Shown here piece after piece: positions 44,577 through 55,483 of a DNA stretch of 64,000 nt. Every line of letters begins with the position of its first letter. Within the stretch, counting starts at the first letter, position 1. The notes below the pieces were generated by a model, which ran no database searches, was not told where the DNA came from, and was given only the letters and a program-made list of their open reading frames with translations. The stretch comes from Ectobius pallidus. Lineage: Eukaryota > Arthropoda > Insecta > Blattodea > Ectobiidae. The position numbers were made by a program, and so were the translations under genes. The stretch spans positions 16,226,606-16,290,605 of the forward strand of contig CAXKWD010000003.1 in the NCBI GenBank assembly GCA_964059195.1, written 5' to 3'.

Positions 44577-44909
44577 AGATTTACATCAGCCCACCCAGAT
44601 ATTTTTACACAGTATCTTATACTAAGTAAAAATATCTAGGTGAGCTGATCTAAATATTGTAATAGTACTGTGGAAATAAATTGTTTTTTGTCTCCCTTGA
44701 AAAATTGGTATTCTGACTTATTCGCTTTTTCCCTATCACTCTAGAAATATAAAACCTGCTTGCAATAACCGAAAATCCAGAGCAGAGATCTTTCAAAACG
44801 TATTTTTGGTGGCGGGGGGGGGGGCTGGGAGTCACTTGCTAAAACAGAATGTAACGGAAATGTTTCAGATCCGGGGCCTGTTTCATAAAACTTTTACACT
44901 TGTATTACT
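44577..44909. other. Unannotated sequence
   Basis: A G run at about 44814-44823; no other feature. Confidence 0.5.
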
Positions 44910-45490
44910 AGCAAATATATACTAATAAGACGAAGTGTTTGTCTGTCTTTGCGTGATTCCCAGAAAAATCTACTGCACACAGGGATCTGAAATTTTAAAC
45001 ATAAATGAACTGAAGGGTTGCCGAATGCACCTCGAAGTCGGATTTTTAATTTTCGCTTTCGTTTGCGAGTTATGAGTGGAAAACTGGAAGAAAACGTGAA
45101 TTTTTTTCGATCTATCGAAGCATCAGTTTCCGGTAATATACATCAATTGTCAAATCAACTACAGGTGGCTTTGCATTTATCTTTTCATAACTTGGAAATA
45201 AAAGCATAACGATATATTCAATACATCGCATGGAATTATCGCTCGTTTCGATTCTGTCAGCTTACCCTGGTCGATTCGTTTGTTTATAATGTCAAATACA
45301 ATAGATGCGCTTTCTAATCGCGGAATGAACTCCAAAGCTCAATTTTTAGCTGCTATATTATAATTAATAACCGTTTAGTTTATGAATGATTCGTGTTTAA
45401 GTATTAATAAATATAATGTTTTAATTATTTTGCTCTTAATTTTTAATCTTCGAATTAATTATCGTGGGCAAAACCGCGGGCACCTGCTAG
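44910..45490 (+). mobile_element. Helitron family 1, 3' end complete
   Basis: GTGTTTGTCTGTCTTTGCGTG near the 5' side, then family 1 sequence to GGGCAAAACCGCGGGCACCTGCTAG (CTAG 45487-45490), then T. The 5' terminus is blurred. Confidence 0.75.
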
Positions 45491-45681
45491 TATGTAATAA
45501 TAGTAGTTAGTAACTTATCATAAGTCTTTTTTTAAATTCAGCTGTGATTATACCCTTTTTAGCTGCGAGGTCATATCAGAAGTTATGGGTGTGTGTCTAT
45601 ACAGTAGGGCAGGCCATGGAACTATTGCTCGTCAACTGTTTCGATTGTTAGTGTATTTTATGGAGTAAATTTCAACTGATA

Positions 45682-45869
45682 TTAATTTAAATGGATATGA
45701 TACAGGATGAAATGGCGAGGATGATTCATGGTATGTAAATATCCAATCGGCATTTGCCTTTACGACTGGGGAAACCATGAAAAAGCCCATGTCAAGTTGG
45801 CTGGCCACGGGATTTGAACCTGAGACCTCTCGAATGCGAGTCCAAGAAGTTACCGTCTCGGCCACCTAA
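45682..45869 (-). mobile_element. tRNA-derived SINE, family D
   Basis: Minus strand: AGGTGGCCGAGACGGTAAC, GGACTCGCATTCGAGAGGTC, B box GGTTCAAATCCCGTGGCC, then CATGGTTTCCCCAGTCGTAA and GGCAAATGCC. Best preserved head of this family. Confidence 0.75.
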
Positions 45870-46721
45870 TAAATATCCATTCAATCATTCAATTTCCTTT
45901 TATTGAGGCTTGCAAAGATATCTACGAGTATAGTTTTGTAGACTAACAATTGATGACAAAGAAGCGATGGAGAGAGAACACTAAGGTTAGCTTACTGTAG
46001 ACCATATAACCTTAAAAATAAAAAAGGAACCCTTCTATAGCGGCGTAATAAAACTTACAAATATAGAAATAAAGCATTAATCCTATGAAAGTTGATAATA
46101 CAGTGGCAAAGACTATTTCGATGTTGAAACGGCTTTGTGAAAACAGTACTACAGTATATTGCATTGTTTGTACTTCTAACTAAGATCCGGGAGGGGAGGG
46201 AGGAATATGTAAAAGACCTTTTCATTATCATCAAAGTTTGGAGTTTCAAAATCCAATCATCACAAGAGGCAAAGAGCATGTTACAGTTTGCTAAAACCCA
46301 CGCGGGTAAATTCACAACTCAGAGGGAAGGAACAAAGTTTGATGTTGGCAACGACTGTGATGTATCAAGTTATCAGAGAGAGAACAAACCAACTAGAAGT
46401 AAAATTACTCTCTTATACAGATTTTGTAAACTCTTTAATGCATTTAAAAATAACTCATCCTATGCTACAAATAGTTTACCCAGTTTTCATCTGTGACGGA
46501 TTCACCAATTGTGGTTATTACCAGTAATAAAGTGGTAATATTACTAATAATATTACCACTGGTACTACTAAAACAATTCTAGGCTAAAATATTGTCGATT
46601 TACATTTGCGAAAAAGAACAGAAATCTTGTGTTTCAAATTATTTTAGTGAGATTTTTTAACGATTTTATGTTTCAAGGAAAAATCAAGCTTTGGAACGGT
46701 CTATTTCTTATAGAAAGACTT
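45870..46721. other. Unannotated sequence with two overlapping open frames
   Basis: 46137-46496 (119 codons) and 46288-46527 (79 codons), both plus strand, overlap in different frames. Base composition is less AT-rich than the surroundings. I recognise no domain; a fragment of an unidentified gene or element is possible. A short inverted repeat (GGTAATATTACTAATAATATTACC) lies at about 46533. Confidence 0.35.
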
Positions 46722-46996
46722 AGATTAGATTAATGAGGGGTAGTGTAAGCCCTTCGGCCTCTCAACACTGCGACCTTAATATATCTATTGTGAATACCCT
46801 CCTATACCATATTCTAGCAGTCACCAATTTAACTTAAGGCTTTTTAATATAGCCTATAATTTTCCTGGGTGACGTCCAGTCCTGAACCCGGGGATATATC
46901 GTTACTGAAAAACCAAGTACCCGGCAAGGGAATCGAACCCGGACCGCCAGGGTGAAAGGCAAGTATGCAACCTATACACCCATGTCGGCGGACTAT
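46722..46996 (-). mobile_element. tRNA-derived SINE, family E
   Basis: Minus strand: CCGCCGACATGGGTGTATAG (A-box side), GGTCCGGGTTCGATTCCC (B box), then the body shared with 31124-31324, ending at a TAATC-type tail. Gives this family its tRNA-like head. Confidence 0.75.
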
Positions 46997-47654
46997 AAAG
47001 GCTTAAAATAACATGCTTATTGGAATTCAAATAAATATCCACTTTAATAAAAATAATCACCAGACCACTTAAATACTGAGTTAAAAGACAAGCCAGTGGT
47101 TTACCATAAATAATAAAAGCAAATACTCTTTCAATTCAGAATTAGGCTAATATAATCTGAATATTTTTTCAATTTCTAAGTTATATTATTGTATTGAACT
47201 GAACCGCTTTTTACGCGTGACGTAACGATATTATAATAACACTCATTTTGAAACTGTTTTTCATTTCGATATCGGTGTGGTATCGATTATTATCGAACAC
47301 GGAACGATCTTGAGACCTTGAGAGCAGCAGCTGAAAACTGCGTATTTAACAGTCTGTATTTAATATAAAATCAATTGTGTTCGTGTTATTTTTAATATCA
47401 TACTAAAATTAATTCAATTCGTGTTGTCAAAACGAGAAAACAACCATAAGGAAGCTTCGTTTTCACAGAGGCCATGATCTGCCACCTCTTGTAGTAGACA
47501 AGAACTACGAGAATCAGCTGACGCGAAGGGTATGGTTGGCTAGATGCCGATTGTTAGAGTGAATCTAAAATCTCAAAATTTAAACATTTAGACTAGTTAT
47601 GGTCTCCAACAAAAACAGTCGTATGGTAATTAAAATATTCGTATGAAAACATAC
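46997..47654. other. Unannotated sequence
   Basis: No supportable gene or repeat. Confidence 0.5.
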
Positions 47655-48125
47655 ACTTACTTACTTACTCAATGGCAATAGACAAGTCCTCAGCAAGCTA
47701 AAGGAATATTATCTATTTTATGGAACCCGAAGATTAATTGCCGCGCTTACCTGAGCCCGCCATTCAATCCTATTCTGTGCTAATTCCATCCAATCATCCC
47801 TCGCAAATCCTACTCCCCTTAAATCTACCCTAATATTGTCCTCCCACCTATGCCTAGGTCTTCCAGGTGGTCTTTTCCTTTCGGGTCTCCCGGTCAGTAC
47901 TTTTAAGATATATCTTCCCTCCCCCATGCGTGCAACATGTCCACCCCACTTCATTCTCCGTGATTTAATTACCCCTACTTTATCTGGTGAAGAGTACAGG
48001 TCATGAAGCTCGTCGTGATGTAGTTTTCTCCAGTCCCCATTTTCATCTCTCTAGACTCAAATATTTTCCTAAGCATCCTGTTTTCGAACACGCTCAGATT
48101 ATGTTCTTCCCGAAGAGTAAGCGGC
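47655..48125 (-). pseudogene. LINE RT C-terminal fragment (family G)
   Basis: A 78-codon frame at 47718-47954 (KWGGHVARMGEG, GRPRHRWEDNI, DDWMELAQNR, ending NLRVP). Upstream an offset frame gives LREEHNLSVFENRMLRKIF. Shares the 3' end and TACTTAC-type tail with the other copies. Confidence 0.85.
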
Positions 48126-48905
48126 CATTCATAAACATATTCGTATCTTGTTGTATAATGTATCATTTTTTTACTATGAGATTATTTTTAATTTCTTTCA
48201 TGGCCTGTCATTAAAGAAGGTCTCTTTTAACTCAGTGTAAAAACTAAGATGCTTCTTCTTCATTTCTTCTTCACAGAAGTCTTCTCGACCACTACGTCAA
48301 TCTTGAGAGTAACAAAAGACCTAGACTCAGAAATTGTGTAATGGACTTGAAAATTCCCACTCTCGTTTCTGAGTTAAAAATTCAACAGTCCGAAATGGCA
48401 TCAAGTTCTTTTCTGTCTGTGAACACTAGAATAGACACTAAATGCTGTTCTCGTTCAAGACTGCAAGCTACAATCAGAATTAAATCATTTCGTAAAGCGC
48501 TTTGTATGTTCAATCAGGCGTGCGAAAGAAGCGTTTCATCCAAAGCGGACAGTTCGTAGCATCTGAATAGGAGTCAAATCCTTACTTCTGTGCATAATTA
48601 AATCCAGAAAGAGAGCTAGAAGTTCCCTTATACCTCATTGCACTGGGATTCACGTTAACCTAGAAAGTGACAGGCGAAACAATTGCCGAGTTGCGTCTTC
48701 ATTCATAATTGCTAGGGCAAGGCATTTAATGACCATAAAATAGTGAAAAAATTTAAAATAAAAAAATGCACGTATATTCTAAAATACTGAAAACATGACA
48801 CAAAATTTAAACTAAATGACCAATAAATTTACTATTATTACATATAATTAGTTTCTTTAAGTAATTAATTACCGAAAGTTACTTAATGGATGACAGTGCG
48901 TTATA
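48126..48905. other. Unannotated sequence
   Basis: No recognisable gene; a 72-codon frame (48341-48559) has no domain. Confidence 0.5.
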
Positions 48906-49449
48906 CAGAGTGTTAATGAATAACACCGAAATATTTTACCTGTGTATAGAGGGGACATAGAGAAGCAACTTTTATTAGGAGATTTTTGCTCTATAGATTC
49001 AATTTTTCCTATTACAGCATAAGATCTCCCAGGGCATGGCCACCACTGGCTTCTAACATTAGAAACAAAAAATGCAAAACAAAGGAACTTCGTTGTTAAC
49101 ACTGTAGTAAGTAGTTATGAATAAAAGAAGACTAATGCAGTGGTGGCCAATCATGTGATTAGTCTGTAAATTTTGCAGATTATGAAATCTCTAAATTATT
49201 ATATAGGTGTGGATGAATGATTAAGAATCAGGTTTTTATCGATCACTAGGAAGGCATGAAGTTAATTTAATGAAAATTGTAACCCTAATTCGCGTAATTA
49301 TTGACTTATGACCACCAAATTATAATTACTTTAATGCCTGTAGCATACACATTTTACGTCGTAGAACAAAAATCTCCTAATAAAAGTTGCTTGTCTATGT
49401 CCCCTCTATATACAGGTAAAATATTTCGGTGTTATTCATCAACACCCTG
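48906..49449. mobile_element. Mariner-type MITE with 88 bp TIRs
   Basis: 48906-48993 and 49362-49449 are inverted copies with only a few differences (start CAGRGTGTT, then ATGAATAACACCGAAATATT). TA flanks both sides (48904-48905, 49450-49451). 544 bp and no transposase. Confidence 0.88.
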
Positions 49450-50157
49450 TATATGAATTTACAATAGAAACACTTATTTTGTTAGTAAAGAAGTAAGTAA
49501 ATTTATACTTCTTGGACACCCTTAGCGAAAAAAGAAATCCTTTCTGAACTAGCATACCCATCAAATTGCCCGTAGCAAATACGTGCCAATTCAAAAAGAA
49601 AAATAATAATAATTCTTTATTGCTACAAGACAAGCCGCTATGGTGTTTAAAATAAACCTGAATTAAAATGAACTATGAACACTTGGCGGAGATTCTCAAA
49701 TAAAAACGGTTGTCTACTGTCTGAAAGAAACTATTTTAACATGGAAAAGCTCTTCTCTATTGCCCCTGAAACATGACCTAAAATGCTGAACATGACCTAA
49801 AATTGCCAAAAAAATGATCTATCTCTTGGAAATGATGAAAAATGCAAAATAAAACAAAATAATGCAAACACAAATTCCCCTTATTTAATCAATTGTTTTA
49901 TTTTACACATTTGTATATATTCGAGCTAACTTTTAACCTACATTTAAAAATGATTAAAATCATCAAATGCCTTGCACTAATAATTACTATCTGCAGATAA
50001 AGTAGACTTTTCCAATCATCTGTTACTCACCAATCAACTGATAAAAACTGTCCTGTAGCAAAAAATCTGATGCGACACACTCATGTAACTTTGTCTTCCC
50101 TAAGCATCAGTAATGCAACTTGCTCACTTCACATTCTGATACAGAATAATAAGCAAT
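49450..50157. other. Unannotated AT-rich sequence
   Basis: ACATGACCTAAAATG occurs twice near 49770-49805, echoing the modular repeat head. No gene. Confidence 0.5.
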
Positions 50158-51021
50158 GCCCGGACTTTTATGACCTAAAAATACTCTTAAAATATGAGCT
50201 ATAAAATGACCATAAAACACAATTAAATCATTGAAAAACTAAAAAAAAAAAAATCTGACGTGAAATTCACATAACTTCTTCTGCCCAAATGAGCCGTTTT
50301 CGAGAAAATCGCGACGAACTTTTTCATGTAAAATAAGAAAAAGTCGTCGCCAATATTCGTGTTACATTCCCAAAAGGTACCTAACCCATATTCAAAATTT
50401 TGTTTTCGTACGATTTTCCGATACAAGAGGCCGTATTGCAAAGAGCGCCTAATCAGAATGGGTGGCTTATAACTACCCTTCAGAGAATTTTTTCGAAAAA
50501 AATGTTTCAAACAAAAGTTTTAGCTCTTAGTACAAACAACCCATGAGCCGTTTTCGAGAAAATCGCGATAAACTAAAATTTCTTCATGTTAAATCCCCTT
50601 TAAAATAAGAGAAACTTGTCGCCAATCTTCGAGTCACATCTTCAGAAGGTACCCGACCTAAATACCAAATGTAGTTTTCATACGGATTTCTGTTCTGAAG
50701 CTAGGCTGCTCACAAACATCCACACAAACACTCTGATACACACACACAGACATGTATAATATTTTTGGATTCAGGGAACCTCAAAAGGTGTATTTATGTT
50801 AAAAACTATAACTTTGAATTTGGGGGTTGGAAATAATACTTCCTCTACCTATAGTACCTGTGGTACGGGCAGAGGAAGTAAAATACTAGTTATAAATGCG
50901 AATACAGTTTCATGAAAATCCGATAAAGCGTATTTGGTTTATCGCGCGTACAGACACACGGACGGACAGACATTTTCCCGTCCCGCACACAATCTCATAA
51001 AGTAGGCTACCATTCTGGCAC
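50158..51021 (+). repeat. Modular repeat: head, two type Y units, tail
   Basis: Head GCCCGGACTTTTATGACCTA ... GTGAAATTCACATAACTTC. Two GAGCCGTTTTCGAGAAAATC units (50289, 50546; 257 bp apart) follow, then one TCATGAAAATCCGATAAAGC unit and the tail CCGTCCCGCACACAATC...CATTCTGGCACTAA. Head and tail are shared with elements carrying other cassettes (34042, 22080, 52957). Confidence 0.65.
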
Positions 51022-51024
51022 TAA

Positions 51025-51437
51025 TGCCCGGTTTCTACAAACTTGTGAATTACCTATGGGTAAATTATCCATGGACAAATTACTTCCATTTCACCCACAA
51101 TGATATAATGAGGAAGGCCTTGGAGTTGTACAGTTAATTTAATTCAGAAGGCTTTGATTCTCATTGTTTAAATTAATATTGATGCTATGAAAGGTTAAAT
51201 TTTATCCAGCCATCCATGGAAGGATAAATTAACCCGACGATTTACCCTTGGAAAGATCTAGCCCGAGTTTGTAGGATCATTTTTTCTGTCATTTTCATAT
51301 TTACCCAGAGGACATTTATCTAGAAACTCGCCACAAGTGTATGTGATTGTTACCTTTAAATTATTTGAGTTTGTAAAAGTTATTCTTGTATAAATTGGAT
51401 AATTATTCATCCATCGCGAGTTTATATAAACCGGGCA
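51025..51437. mobile_element. PIF/Harbinger-like MITE, copy 2
   Basis: Aligns with 7729-8127. Ends TGCCCGGTTTCTA and AAACCGGGCA; TAA on both sides (51022-51024, 51438-51440). About 413 bp. Confidence 0.85.
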
Positions 51438-51445
51438 TAAGACGG

Positions 51446-51537
51446 TTAAAATCGTTTGTTTAAAGCCTTCAGAGGACTGTTCCAAGGAAATAAAAGGCTA
51501 AAATACCTTTTATAAAAGCCTAAAAATCCGGGCCCTA
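51446..51537 (+). repeat. Dispersed repeat also at the window end
   Basis: AATCGTTTGTTTAAAGCC...AGCCTAAAAATCCGGGCCC matches, reversed, 63912-64000. Confidence 0.55.
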
Positions 51538-51572
51538 GTGATCGTACTTCTCCATGTGAATTTACCGATTTT

Positions 51573-51746
51573 GAACGCCTGAGAATAGAGAACGCAACTT
51601 CTCCGACAGATGTGTACTGCACGAAGTCTTCATACAGGCTTGCAGGGGCATTGCTGTTTGAACGCCTGAGAATAGAGAACGCAACTTCTCCGACAGATGT
51701 GTACTGCACGAAGTCTAAACACAGGCTTGCAGGGGCATGCTGATTT
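51573..51746. repeat. 87 bp direct repeat, two copies
   Basis: GAACGCCTGAGAATAGAGAA starts at 51573 and 51660. The two copies differ at only a few positions. On the minus strand the unit is open (29 codons), but no protein family is recognised. Confidence 0.9.
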
Positions 51747-51827
51747 CCCACCACACGTTGTGTGAGGGGCGAGCGAGAGGCAAGCTCGTTAGACTATCAC
51801 GTGGACGCAACCCTCATGAGATTTTCG

Positions 51828-51946
51828 CTCATATGTGATTGTTACCTTTAAATTATTTGAGTTTGTAAAAGTTATTCTTGTGTAAATTCTGTACATTGGA
51901 TAATTTACCCATAGGTATTTCGCGAGTTTATAGAAACCGGCCATAA
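51828..51946 (+). mobile_element. PIF/Harbinger-like MITE, right-end fragment
   Basis: ATGTGATTGTTACCTTTAAA through CGAGTTTATAGAAACCGGCC matches the right third of 7729-8127. Confidence 0.75.
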
Positions 51947-52399
51947 ATAAGTTACTGAAACTGAGAATATTTGGTATTGTGCGTTAAGCTGTTAAAATTA
52001 CTTTCAACTTTTTTTAAATCTATGCAATGTATTGAATTCTTAGAGCACCACCCAAACGCGTTGAGTTTGTGTGGGATTTATTTTCAGCAGTTGGAATGGA
52101 AGCAGGGATCCCCGGAAACGGATCAGACAAGCTTCCTCTTAAAGCGAGGGAGATGTCATAGCAGGATGTGCCATAATGATGAACCACACCCGGAAATTCA
52201 GATGTGGTTTCCTTGTCTGCAATCGATATCTCGCCGACAATTAATCGCTACTTTCTATATCAGAGGAAAGGAGCGTCGTGTATCTAGTGCTGCTGGCAGT
52301 TCCTGTATAAATCATATGGCTTTACCTGCAAAGATCCTTTTAAAAACTATATAAATATCACTTTTTTATTTTAAAAATGGAATAAGTCCTTCTTGTTTC
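51947..52399. other. Unannotated sequence
   Basis: A 127-codon plus-strand frame (51971-52354) shows no recognisable domain; not called a gene. Confidence 0.45.
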
Positions 52400-52480
52400 T
52401 GTGGTGCAGAGGTAGCATGCCCGTCTCTGTTTACGAAGGTCGTGGGTTCTTGCCAGGGTGGTAAATATGGAAATTTCAGG
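52400..52480 (+). mobile_element. SINE family F head
   Basis: GTGGTGCAGAGGTAGCATGC (A-box region) and GAAGGTCGTGGGTTC (B-box region), then GGAAATTTCAGGACGTA. Fits 55484. Confidence 0.5.
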
Positions 52481-52615
52481 ACGTAGGAACCATTGCAGGG
52501 TCGGGATTTAACGCGTAAAAAGCAATTCTTCATGATAAATAAAATACGCGTAAAAACTTAATATACAAATAAACATACAATATGTACTTCCAGGGTTAAA
52601 CTATCCATATATGAA

Positions 52616-52918
52616 AGCTGGTGCCCGCGGCTTCACCCGCCATTATTAATTAACTCCAGGATTTTTAAGAAATTTATACTGGCAGTTTATTAAAAATGTT
52701 TGTGGTTCAGAGCTATGAAAATTGTAAGTAATAATAAAATTAAAATATTTGTTCATTGTGTTCATTGATAAAGAAACTGTTTTCCTAACAATATTATATT
52801 TGTATAATATTGTGAAAGTTTACACTGCGAGAGACGAACATCGCCGAGTATACCCGATGTCTCACGAAGTGAGGGAGCAAGCATGCTATTTAGGGCCGTT
52901 GAATTGTATAAGAGTAGA
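52616..52918 (-). mobile_element. Helitron module A alone
   Basis: The minus strand starts A|TCTACTCTTATAC (52918) and stops at GGGCACCAGCTT (about 52617), without module B. It carries an extra palindrome of about 24 bp (CAATATTATA/TATAATATTG, about 52787-52812) absent from other copies. Confidence 0.75.
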
Positions 52919-52956
52919 TAATGTTAAATAAAATTCTTCCGAAATTCATGTTATTA

Positions 52957-53150
52957 AGTGCCAGAATGGTAGTTCTGAGATTGTATGATGGACGGGAAAA
53001 TGCCTGACCGTCTGTCTGTCCGCGCCATAACTCGAATACGCATTATCAGTTTTTCATTAAACTTGGTATACGCACTTGGTATAACATCAATGGGGCGAAG
53101 CTTATTGATTTTAGACCGAATCTGTTGACCGGTACCGCAGTAAGGCATTT
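52957..53150 (-). repeat. Modular repeat tail plus one CCGGTACCG unit, reversed
   Basis: Reverse of AC..CATTCTGGCACT tail, GACAGACAGACGGTCAGG and the AAACTTGG / GACCGGTACCGC unit. Joins directly to SINE family A at 53155. Confidence 0.65.
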
Positions 53151-53154
53151 ATAC

Positions 53155-53465
53155 ATCCATCTTGAATGTTACTGTATAACAGTGAGAGCCCGGTCATAAG
53201 AATCACTTATTAGTGTGCCTCACAGTACTGCATATGACATAACTTGTATATCAGTGAGGTAGACCATTAAGGGCAATTAATCATAGGAGAGATTAATTAC
53301 CCTGTGAAGCGTAAGCGAAGTAAACTCTGGCTAGCTCAGTTGGTAGAGCATTGGCACGGATATCCGAAGGTCCTGGGTTCAAATCCCAGTGACAGAGGTA
53401 TTTTTCTCCTATAATTTATCATGTAATGTCCAACAGAGACAATAATCTATGGTTCATGAATGCAT
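53155..53465 (+). mobile_element. Family A SINE-like repeat, full-length copy
   Basis: The unit runs from ATCCATCTTGAATGTT to AATCTATGGTTCATGAATGC, with a tRNA-like core at 53328-53397 (TAGCTCAGTTGGTAGAGC, GGGTTCAAATCCC) that is central, not terminal. It defines the ends of the family. Confidence 0.75.
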
Positions 53466-53469
53466 ATAC

Positions 53470-53870
53470 AGTGATGTCAGTGAGTCAATTAGAAGATATT
53501 TATTGATCCGATCGGTACAATATATTAAAAGATTTCAAAATAGGTTCCTCCTGTGTCGATACATCGCTTCCAGCGAGATTTCCAGGCACGGTAGGCCTTT
53601 TCCGGAATGTCCTTTGGAGCCTTGGTGCAAGCCACTTTGACTTTGTCAACTGTCCCAAAATGATGTCCTTGCGTGGGAGTTTTCAAGCGTGGGAACAAGA
53701 AGAAGTCGGGGGAGCCACGTTAGGTCTTCAGGGCGGCTGGGGAACCGATGGCACCTTTGAATCTGCCTGGAAGCGGGTCGTGAAGAAGGCGTTGTCGTGG
53801 TGAAGTTTCCAATTGTTCGCAATGTCGGTCTGGATGCGTTCGTTTGAGTCTCTTGAGCACTTGCACTTAG
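53470..53870 (-). pseudogene. Mariner-type transposase, C-terminal half (left arm of a palindrome)
   Basis: Minus strand: WKLHHDNA (second catalytic Asp), PNVAPPDFFLFPRLK (third Asp region), GHHFGTVDKV, then RWKRCIDTGGTYF near the C-terminus. Frame has at least one stop. The N-terminal part is absent. Confidence 0.8.
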
Positions 53871-53879
53871 AATTTGGCA

Positions 53880-54127
53880 TTGACGGTTACACCATGAAAG
53901 GGCATCACTTTGGGACAGTTGACAAAGTCATGAAGAGGCTTTCACCAAGGCTCCAAAGTACATTTCGGAAAAGGCCTGCCATGATGCATTTGATGCCTAG
54001 AAATCTCGCTGGAAGCGACGTATCCACACAGGAGGAACCTATTTTGAACTCTTGAATGTATTGTACCGTTCGGATCAATAAGTTTCTTTTAATTGACTCA
54101 CTGACATTACTTTCCGGACAGACCTTG
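53880..54127 (+). pseudogene. Mariner-type transposase, C-terminal tail (right arm of a palindrome)
   Basis: Reads MKGHHFGTVDKVMKRL and, in another frame, KSRWKRRIHTGGTYFEL, i.e. the same C-terminal tail as the left arm in opposite orientation. It extends to an outer terminus (CTCACTGACATTACTTTCCG...CCTTG) followed by TA (54128-54129). Frameshifted. Confidence 0.75.
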
Positions 54128-54228
54128 TATATCCACCTAAATAGGTATTACGTATTTATTAATTCAATGATTTCTATGCTCTCTTAAATCTCCATGTTTA
54201 TACTAACTTATTTCCACTCTATATAATA

Positions 54229-54909
54229 CGAGGGATGTTCTGAAAGTAAGTTTCGTCATTTTTTTTCACATGGAAACTTTATTACCAAAACAAATACACC
54301 ATGCAATCATGAAATATACCCCTTGCACTATTTTTCAACATAGTCTCCACCGACATTGAGACATTTGTCATAGCTTGCAATCAGTTTGAAGAAAGCACTC
54401 TGGTAAAACCCGGTGCCCTGCTATGCAAGGAATTGTCGCACAGCCTTCTCCACCTCAGCATCGTTTTGGAAGTGACGTCGAGAGTGCGGCTTTCATTGCA
54501 TGGAACAGGTGCCTTCCTTCACTGAACATGCAACACCAGTGACCAACAATTTGATGAGACATGACCTCTTCACCATACACAGTCTGTAGGCGTCCATGGA
54601 TGATGGACACACTAGTCCTACATGCCCATTCATACCGGATAACAGCATGTACTTCCATTGTCGACCACGTTTTCAGTACACGTCCATCTGCCATCGTGAT
54701 TTGTACTCAAATAACCTCGGGCACGCCAGTCTACTGCTACTCTCTCTTCTTCGGGACTCTACTCATGCATCGTTTCTCCTCTGCTGACGCTCTTTCCGTC
54801 GTTGAACCAGCAATAGGTGTCGATTCTTATGGCAGTTGTTTGCTTCATCTGCTTTACCATCTTCACTTTTTAAAAAAAACGACGAAACTTACTTTTGGAA
54901 CATCCCTCG
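54229..54909 (-). mobile_element. Internally deleted mariner element with intact TIRs
   Basis: TIRs of about 29 bp (CGAGGGATGTTC, AAAGTAAGTTTCGTC) with TA flanks (54227-54228, 54910-54911). On the minus strand a frame starting 54694 encodes an N-terminal helix-turn-helix region (VIRYEWACRTSVS, VYGEEVMSHQIVGHWCCMF), then jumps near 54470 into C-terminal sequence in another frame (DAEVEKAVRQFL, YDKCLNVGGDYVEK). The catalytic DDD core is missing. Non-autonomous derivative, possibly mobilisable in trans. Confidence 0.88.
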
Positions 54910-54911
54910 TA

Positions 54912-55483
54912 TAAGTTCTCCTCAAGTAAACTAATTTTGAATACCCCTATGCTAAGATATTAGTCGACTGCCAAGTTTTCCTTGTGTAATTTTATTTGTA
55001 GTCTCAAAGTTTATGCTTCTGGGTATAATTCTATTGTTTCGTTACCTTCAATTTGATTCTGTTCTCAGTTGTTTTTATCTCTCTTTACTATTTAGAGTTT
55101 GTTTGGCTTTTCTGTGTTATTCACTTTAATTAATTTGTACATCTGTTACTTTTCTTTTCTCCTAGAATTTGTTAACTCGGTTATGCATATTTTTAAGTTT
55201 ATGCCGCAGCATCTCGCATGCCTTTATACGAATTTAATCTGATGTTCAATTATAACTGGAGATATTCAAAAGAAGCGTGGTAAGAATCCTTAGAGATACA
55301 AACAAGCATGAATATTAATTAGTTCATGAGGTCAGCCCCATGGGAACAACAACTCTTTGTGTAAAAGGAATTTGCATTAACGAACCTTAATTAGAAGAAG
55401 ATCAACATTTCAGTCCCTTTTGAAAGCGTTCAAGTATGGCTATTATTTTGTTCGCTTAGGCTATGTATGTTCCGTGCAGAGTT
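54912..55483. other. Unannotated sequence
   Basis: No supportable feature. Confidence 0.6.

Noticed and set aside
46137..46527. Two overlapping plus-strand frames that could be a gene fragment
   Set aside because: No recognised family and the frames compete; recorded only as unannotated sequence.
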